Below are positions 33,126-37,543 of a stretch of 37,543 bases of DNA, in pieces; the first letter of the stretch is position 1; the number at the start of each line of letters is the position of its first letter. The position numbers and the translations under genes were made by a program. The DNA comes from Thermoplasmata archaeon (lineage in GTDB: Archaea > Thermoplasmatota > Thermoplasmata > Lutacidiplasmatales > UBA184). The notes beneath the pieces are model-generated. The model was not told where the DNA came from. It searched no databases and saw only the letters and a list, made by a program, of their open reading frames with translations. The stretch spans positions 1 to 37,543 of the forward strand of contig JAKIWO010000008.1 in the NCBI GenBank assembly GCA_022749995.1. Direction: 5' to 3'.

Positions 33126-33132
33126 GTTAAAC
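33126..33132 (-). promoter_or_regulatory. TATA-like box for the giant kelch gene
   Basis: GTTTAAC on the minus strand is centred 28 bp upstream of the ATG at 33101. It falls inside the first codons of the longest reading frame, which argues for the shorter start. Confidence 0.45.
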
Positions 33133-33219
33133 ATCTATCGCCCTGGGCCGAACGGGCCACTCGCGGTGGACGAGCACGAGGGGTCCCGGCGGCGCCAATG
33201 CTGCGCGCACCCGACGGTC

Positions 33220-33630
33220 CTAGGCGAGTTCTTGGACCCCGCCGAGCGCGCGGAGCTCGCTCGCATGCTCCGCGGGCAGGTACAGGAGTCGTTCCACCCG
33301 CGGGCGCCAGCGGACCCAGGCGATTCCCTGCTCCTCGAACTCGTCCGGTTCGGCCGCGACCTCCAAGGCGGGACCGCCCGGCCCGGCCCGCCCGGGCTCG
33401 GGACCGGAGCCGAGGAGGAGCAGCTCCCCGGCAGGATCGAGGTGGAGCCACGCCTGGGGCGTGAGGACGCGGAGCCGGATCACGCGGGGGCGGAACTTGG
33501 ACTCGCTCTCGGTCTCGCTCCGGGCGAACACCACCCACGGTTCGGAGCCCACCGCGAGGTTTCCCTCGAAGGAGAACGACTTGTGCCGAAACTCGAGCAG
33601 CGTGGATTGGACGACGCCCGTCTCGAGCAC
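33220..33630 (-). CDS. Hypothetical protein (136 residues)
   Basis: I do not recognise this soluble, probably beta-rich protein. It has strands such as LLEFRHKSFSFEGNLAVG and PWVVFARSETES, then VIRLRVLTPQAWLHLDPAGE, and a C-terminal part with IAWVRWRPRVERLLYLPAEH. There is no signal peptide, membrane helix or cysteine motif. The GTG at 33630 is favoured because GTTATCTA lies 27 bp upstream. It is upstream of the kelch genes on the same strand but has its own promoter, and it is divergent from eL41. Codon use resembles the neighbours. Confidence 0.55.
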   Translation of the reverse strand: MLETGVVQSTLLEFRHKSFSFEGNLAVGSEPWVVFARSETESESKFRPRVIRLRVLTPQAWLHLDPAGELLLLGSGPEPGRAGPGGPALEVAAEPDEFEEQGIAWVRWRPRVERLLYLPAEHASELRALGGVQELA

Positions 33631-33652
33631 GGGTTCCGGAACTCGGGACGCG

Positions 33653-33660
33653 TAGATAAC
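33653..33660 (-). promoter_or_regulatory. TATA-like box for the gene at 33630
   Basis: GTTATCTA on the minus strand is centred about 27 bp upstream of the GTG at 33630, as expected for a leaderless transcript. Confidence 0.45.
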
Positions 33661-33714
33661 ACACCCCGCCTCCGGCGCCGCTCCGTCGTCGAGGAACGCC
33701 CCGCTCCCGGTAGC

Positions 33715-33722
33715 GCTTATAA
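33715..33722 (+). promoter_or_regulatory. TATA-like box for eL41
   Basis: GCTTATAA is a good archaeal TATA match. It predicts transcription from about 33745, giving a leader of about 17 bases before the ATG at 33762. It is the only plus-strand promoter candidate in this gap. Confidence 0.55.
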
Positions 33723-33761
33723 CCCGTCGCCGCTACGCGGGCCCCGCTCGGTCGAGAGGGA

Positions 33762-33869
33762 ATGAAACGGAGCTCGCGGGTCTGGAAGAAGCGCGGCCAC
33801 ATGCGCTGGAAGTGGCGAAAGAAGCGCATGCGCCGGCGGATGCGAGCCCAGAAGATGCGGCACGCCTAG
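33762..33869 (+). CDS. rpl41e: Large ribosomal subunit protein eL41
   Basis: This is a 35-residue peptide rich in Arg, Lys, Met and Trp. Residues 14-33 contain [20 protein letters not shown], which closely follows the eukaryotic eL41 pattern [21 protein letters not shown]. eL41 is a single helix that bridges the two ribosomal subunits. It is so short that automated gene callers often miss it. Support comes from the composition, the TATA-like box at 33715 and the convergent layout with the next minus-strand gene (19-bp gap). An internal ATG at 33801 would give 22 residues. The surrounding strand has no other gene in this orientation. Confidence 0.85.
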   Translation: [35 protein letters not shown]

Positions 33870-33888
33870 GCGTGCGGCTCGACCGAAG

Positions 33889-34119
33889 TCAGTAGCGGCC
33901 CAGGCGGGCCAAGGCCCGGTCGGCCCGTGTCGACTTCTTGTACACCTTGTAGTGCGTCCGGCACAGGTTCACCCGGCCGGCTTCGTCCGCGACCGCCGGA
34001 AACGCTTGGTGCGCCGCGGAACGGGCCACCGAGCGGGCCGAAGGCTCGGGGCATTCGGCGATCCCACACGGATCCGCCGGCGCCTCCCCCCGGCGGTGCG
34101 GGGAGATCTCCGGGCTCAT
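33889..34119 (-). CDS. Small conserved archaeal Cys/His protein (putative zinc-binding)
   Basis: The product has 76 residues. C18-x4-C23 near the N-terminus and C53-x2-H56 ([19 protein letters not shown]) make a likely zinc site. The ending resembles small archaeal proteins of the LCxxHYKxxKKxTKxDR type that I recall as conserved but uncharacterised. The basic C-terminal helix could contact nucleic acid. Its ATG overlaps the sucD stop by 3 bp (ATGA), so it is translated with sucCD. The function may nevertheless be unrelated to the Krebs cycle. It converges with eL41. Confidence 0.7.
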   Translation of the reverse strand: MSPEISPHRRGEAPADPCGIAECPEPSARSVARSAAHQAFPAVADEAGRVNLCRTHYKVYKKSTRADRALARLGRY

Positions 34120-35000
34120 TTCGCGTGCCGGGCGGCGAGCGCGTCCCGGACCAACGACGGGATCTCGTACGGGAATCGCGCCACCTGGGCCCCCGCGGCT
34201 TCGAGCGCGCTGACTTTGCTCTGGGCGGTGCCACGGCCGCGTGCAATGATCGCTCCCGCGTGGCCCATCCGCTTGCCGGGGGGAGCCGAGTGCCCGGCGA
34301 TGTAGGCCACCACGGGTTTCGAGAGGTGGGTTCGGATGTACTCCGCCGCCTCCTCCTCGGCGCTCCCGCCGATCTCCCCGACCACGACGAGGGCGTCGGT
34401 TTCGGGGTCTTCCTCGAACAGCGGTAGCGCGTCGACGAAGCTGGTGCCGACCACCGGGTCGCCTCCGAGCCCGATGCAGGTGCTCTGACCGAGCCCGATC
34501 TCCTTGATCCCACTCACGATCTCGTAGGTCAGCGTCCCCGACCGGGAGATGACCCCGACCCGACCGGGGCGAAACACCACGTTGGGGATGATCCCCACCT
34601 TGGCCTGGCCCGGCGCGGCGATCCCCGGGCAGTTGGGCCCGATGATGCGGGCACCCTTCATCCGAGCGTAGTGGAACATCACGAGCATGTCGTGGAACGG
34701 AATATGCTCGGTCACGATCACGGCGAGCCGTATTCCGGCGTCGACCGCCTCGAGGAGGGCATCCTTGGCGAACGGGGCCGGGACGAAGATGCAGGTGGCG
34801 TTCGCGCCCGTCCGCGCGACCGCTTCCTCCACCGAGTCGAAGACCGGCACCCCCTCGACGACGCTCCCGCCCTTCCCGGGGGTGGCGCCGGCGACCACCT
34901 TCGAGCCGAACTTGAGCATCTGGACGGTGTGCACGGTTCCCTGGTGACCGGTGATTCCCTGGACCAGCACGCGGGTGTCCCCATCGACCAGCACGCTCAC
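34116..35000 (-). CDS. sucD: Succinyl-CoA synthetase (ADP-forming) alpha subunit
   Basis: The 294-residue product matches the family length. The CoA-binding fold begins [20 protein letters not shown] and continues with [34 protein letters not shown] follows, then the nucleotide/ligase part with [13 protein letters not shown] and [21 protein letters not shown]247 in RMGHAGAI is the residue that is phosphorylated. It makes ATP (or GTP) from succinyl-CoA, or the reverse. The GTG at 35000 overlaps the sucC stop by 4 bp (GTGA). The open frame extends to 35198, but that part is sucC. Confidence 0.95.
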   Translation of the reverse strand: MSVLVDGDTRVLVQGITGHQGTVHTVQMLKFGSKVVAGATPGKGGSVVEGVPVFDSVEEAVARTGANATCIFVPAPFAKDALLEAVDAGIRLAVIVTEHIPFHDMLVMFHYARMKGARIIGPNCPGIAAPGQAKVGIIPNVVFRPGRVGVISRSGTLTYEIVSGIKEIGLGQSTCIGLGGDPVVGTSFVDALPLFEEDPETDALVVVGEIGGSAEEEAAEYIRTHLSKPVVAYIAGHSAPPGKRMGHAGAIIARGRGTAQSKVSALEAAGAQVARFPYEIPSLVRDALAARHAK

Positions 35001-36133
35001 GGTCGGGCCCCCTTCGAGGCCGCGACCGCGGCCTGGGCGGACTCCTGGAGCTCGTGCAGCGAGGTGATACCCGCCTCGCGCAGAATGGCGATCCCCTCCT
35101 CCTCGTTGTTGCCGCGGATCCGTGCCACGAGCGGGAACCGCTCGGCCGGCGGCACCTGAGCGATCGCCGCGGCCAATCCCCGCGCGACGGTGTCGCACCG
35201 CGTGACTCCGCCGAAGATGTTCAGGAACACGGCCGATGGCTTCGCGCGGGCCATGAGCAGGAACGCCTCGGTCACCTTCGCGGGGTCGTCGGTGCCCCCC
35301 AGGTCCAAGAACACGCCCGGGCGACCGCCGAACTGCTGCAGTACGTCCAGCGTGGCCATCGTGAGGCCGGCGCCGTTGGCGATGACGCCGATGTCCCCGT
35401 CGAGCTGGACGAAGGCGATCCCCTTCTCGCGGGCGACCTCTTCGAGCGGAGTGCGGTCGTCGCGGATGTCCGCATACTCCGGATGGCGGAACGTGGCATC
35501 GTCCTCGATGATGACCTTCGCGTCCAGGGCGACGACGCCCTCCCCCACGACCGCGAGCGGGTTCACCTCGATGAGCTCGGCATCCTCGTGCTGGAACGCC
35601 CGCCAGAGCCGGTCCAGCATCCCGTCGACGGACTTGGCCGTGCTCCCGCTGAGACCGAGCGTGCGCAGCACGCGCCGCTTTTCGTAGGAGGAGAGTCCTG
35701 CGAACGGGTGGATCGGAAGACGGAGCAGGTCGGACTCCGCGACCGATTCGATCTCCACTCCGCCGTGCGCGCTCGCGATCAGCAGGGGCAGGCGGGCGCT
35801 CCGGTCGAGTGTCAGTGAAAGGTACAACTCCCGCGCGATCGGTAGCTTTTCCTCAAGGAGAAGTTCCTTTACGGTCTCGCCGTGGAACTCCATGCCGAGA
35901 ATGCCGCGAGCGGCCTCCGCCGCTTCGGCCGGGGAGGAAGCGAACCGAACCGCACCCCCCTTGCCCCGTCCGCCGGCCAGCACCTGGGCTTTGACGACAC
36001 ACGGGAGCGGAATGTCCCCCGACTCGGTGAGCGAGAGCGCTTCCTCCGGCGACCGGACAACCCGCCCCCGCGGCAGCGCAATCCCGTACCGGCGGAAGAT
36101 CTCCTTCCCCCGCCACTCCGCCAGCTTGACCAT
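34997..36133 (-). CDS. sucC: Succinyl-CoA synthetase (ADP-forming) beta subunit
   Basis: From the ATG at 36133 this gives 378 residues, the usual size. It starts [20 protein letters not shown]. An ATP-grasp domain follows, with [20 protein letters not shown] for nucleotide binding and [11 protein letters not shown] for metal. The C-terminal ligase domain shows [19 protein letters not shown] and [19 protein letters not shown], and ends in a region with [10 protein letters not shown]. The open frame continues 65 codons upstream, but these are Pro/Arg-rich and lie across the promoter, so they were left out. The order sucC-sucD-small Cys/His gene forms one overlapping operon. Confidence 0.95.
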   Translation of the reverse strand: MVKLAEWRGKEIFRRYGIALPRGRVVRSPEEALSLTESGDIPLPCVVKAQVLAGGRGKGGAVRFASSPAEAAEAARGILGMEFHGETVKELLLEEKLPIARELYLSLTLDRSARLPLLIASAHGGVEIESVAESDLLRLPIHPFAGLSSYEKRRVLRTLGLSGSTAKSVDGMLDRLWRAFQHEDAELIEVNPLAVVGEGVVALDAKVIIEDDATFRHPEYADIRDDRTPLEEVAREKGIAFVQLDGDIGVIANGAGLTMATLDVLQQFGGRPGVFLDLGGTDDPAKVTEAFLLMARAKPSAVFLNIFGGVTRCDTVARGLAAAIAQVPPAERFPLVARIRGNNEEEGIAILREAGITSLHELQESAQAAVAASKGARP

Positions 36134-36165
36134 GCGATCCGAACGGCCGTCGGAGATTCGACGGG

Positions 36166-36173
36166 TAATAAGA
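36166..36173 (-). promoter_or_regulatory. TATA-like box for sucCD
   Basis: TCTTATTA on the minus strand is centred about 36 bp upstream of the sucC ATG at 36133. This predicts a leader of about 10 bases. Confidence 0.5.
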
Positions 36174-36331
36174 CCACCATCCCTCGGTTCCGCTGGCGGC
36201 GTACTTTGCGGCTCGGGGGTTCGGGGTGGGGGCAGATGTGGACTCAAGGGGTCCGAACAATTCCCCCGTGGGATCGTCCGTGGAAAGGGGCGGCGAACGC
36301 TCCTCTCGCAGCGATGATCTGAGCCCAACGG

Positions 36332-37543
36332 CTAGCTACGCAGCGGGCGGGAGTCCTTTCGGGTCGCTGCCGATCGAGCGACTGCGGCCCCGACCAGGTC
36401 GAGAAGCTCGCCCGCCACCTGGGGCTTCTCCCCCGACAGGACCCGGACAGCCCCCCGCGGCGGGAGTAGTTGCCAGCTGCCGCGGGATTGGCCGAGGTTC
36501 GTCGCGGCGTTGGCGACGACCCAGTTCGCGCCGGTCTCCTGGCGCAGCTCGCGCGCGCGGGCCAGCAGTGCTCGCCGGCTCACTCCACTCTCGAGCTTGA
36601 ACGCGACGAGCACGGTAGGGGCCGGCGCCAAGCGGCGGAGCTCGGGAAGCACCTTCGGAGCGCGGACGAGAGAGAGCTCCAGCCGAGCTCGGTCGTGCGA
36701 GCCGATCTTGCCCTTGCGAGGGGTGAGGGTGAAATCCGAGAGCGCGGCCGGGACCCAGATCGCGTCGAGCGGGAGCGGGAGGCCCGGATCGCCGTGGACC
36801 CGCGCGAGGAGGTCGCGTACGCTCTTCCACCGTAGCACGGAGACGTATCGGGGCGCGGTGTGCTCGGAGGCCCCGAGCCAAAGGCTCACTTTGGCCCCCC
36901 GATGGTACGCCTCGCTCGCGAGCGCCACGGCCGTGGCGCCGCTCGACTCGTTCGTCACGCTCCGCACCTCGTCGATTGGCTCGCGGCTCGCGCCCCCGAT
37001 CACGAGGATCCGGCGGCCGGCCCAGGGACCCCGGGCGAGCCGATGCAGCACCTCCGCGGCGACCTCCTCGGGGGTCGGCAACTTCTCCTCCCCTTCCTCC
37101 GCGCGCGGCACGATGAGGCCCACGCCGAATCCCTGGAGCTTCGCGAGGCTCTCGGCGACCGCCGGGTTGCGCGACATGTCGGCGTGCATGGCCGGGGCGA
37201 GCAGTATCGGGACTCCGGCCCCGAGCGCGATCGAGGCGAAGGAGGTCACCGGGGTGTCGTCGATGCCGTGCGCGATCTTTCCGATCGTGTTCGCCGTCGC
37301 CGGCGCCAGGAGGAGCAGGTCCGCGCGATCCGGCCCAGGTCCGAGGAACGCGACGTGCTCGACCGCCCCGGTCAGGGTCGTGATCGGTGGATGGCCGGTG
37401 GCGAACTCCACCGCCTCGGGCGTCAGCAGCCTCGTCGCCTCGGCGCTCATCACCACCCGCACATCGGCGCCGTGCCGGATGATCTCGCGGGCGATGCGCG
37501 GCACCTCGATCGCTGCGATGGAGCCCGAGACCCCGATGAGCAC
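36332..37543 (-). CDS. coaBC: Bifunctional phosphopantothenoylcysteine synthetase/decarboxylase CoaBC, start missing
   Basis: About 403 residues are visible. The window edge falls on a GTG codon at the start of VLIGVSGSIAAIEVPRIARE, the first strand of the flavoprotein fold, so a few N-terminal residues are probably outside. The CoaC half (about 1-175) has APATANTIGKIAHGIDDTPV and APAMHADMSRN, the FMN and active-site regions. The CoaB half (about 178-390) has IGGASREPIDEVRSVTNESS and an LSDFTLTPRKGKIGS loop, and a lysine-containing VAFKLES, as in CTP-dependent synthetases. Together they make 4'-phosphopantetheine in CoA synthesis. The gene is oriented like sucC, with about 200 bp between them. 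That gap holds no gene but contains the sucC promoter. Confidence 0.93.
   Translation of the reverse strand: MLIGVSGSIAAIEVPRIAREIIRHGADVRVVMSAEATRLLTPEAVEFATGHPPITTLTGAVEHVAFLGPGPDRADLLLLAPATANTIGKIAHGIDDTPVTSFASIALGAGVPILLAPAMHADMSRNPAVAESLAKLQGFGVGLIVPRAEEGEEKLPTPEEVAAEVLHRLARGPWAGRRILVIGGASREPIDEVRSVTNESSGATAVALASEAYHRGAKVSLWLGASEHTAPRYVSVLRWKSVRDLLARVHGDPGLPLPLDAIWVPAALSDFTLTPRKGKIGSHDRARLELSLVRAPKVLPELRRLAPAPTVLVAFKLESGVSRRALLARARELRQETGANWVVANAATNLGQSRGSWQLLPPRGAVRVLSGEKPQVAGELLDLVGAAVARSAATRKDSRPLRS

Noticed and set aside
36134-36328. N-terminal extension of sucC by 65 codons
   Set aside because: It is Pro/Arg-rich, unlike any part of the family, and crosses the TATA-like box at 36166.

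Overview
This 37.5 kb, GC-rich window comes from an archaeon. Archaeal markers include a complete DNA topoisomerase VI gene pair, a tiny ribosomal protein eL41 gene, a geranylgeranyl-reductase-family flavoprotein, TATA-like boxes about 26-36 bp ahead of many starts (suggesting many leaderless mRNAs), and large kelch/PKD surface proteins. My best guess is a GC-rich, menaquinone-using member of Thermoplasmatota. Classical Thermoplasmatales lack topoisomerase VI, so it is probably outside that order. This placement is inference; no rRNA or tRNA gene is present to settle it.

Layout. Positions 1-2489 hold the start of a secreted protein, a small four-helix membrane protein, and an NfeD/SPFH (stomatin-like) pair. 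Positions 2612-6991 hold two family-2 glycosyltransferases, a nucleotidyltransferase-fold protein, a 74-residue orphan, and a methyltransferase with an extra N-terminal domain. Positions 7061-9160 hold a crotonase, a small zinc-ribbon protein and a multi-pass membrane protein. Positions 9446-19796 are an uninterrupted 11-gene complex I operon (nuoABCDHIJKLMN) without the NADH-input genes nuoEFG. Its NuoI carries four rather than two [4Fe-4S] motifs. A flavin-dependent prenyl reductase and a polyprenyl diphosphate synthase follow directly (19799-21948) and probably belong to the same transcript. Positions 22059-26484 hold a paralogue of the four-helix membrane protein, a nitrilase-superfamily hydrolase, and top6B-top6A. 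On the minus strand, 33101-26497 encode two consecutive membrane-anchored surface proteins (about 1495 and 701 residues) with kelch propellers. Positions 33220-37543 hold a hypothetical gene, eL41, a small Cys/His protein overlapping sucCD, and the 3' part of coaBC.

How it fits together. Complex I, the prenyl reductase and the prenyl synthase look like a respiratory module. The complex would oxidise a low-potential donor (ferredoxin or F420H2 rather than NADH) and reduce a menaquinone, whose side chain the last two genes may make and saturate. SucCD links to central carbon metabolism and CoaBC to CoA synthesis. The kelch/PKD pair and the glycosyltransferases suggest an elaborate glycosylated surface.

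No stretch longer than 300 bases lacks a gene. The longest gap, 9161-9445, holds a nested inverted repeat and the complex I promoter. I saw no CRISPR array, insertion sequence, rRNA or convincing tRNA.
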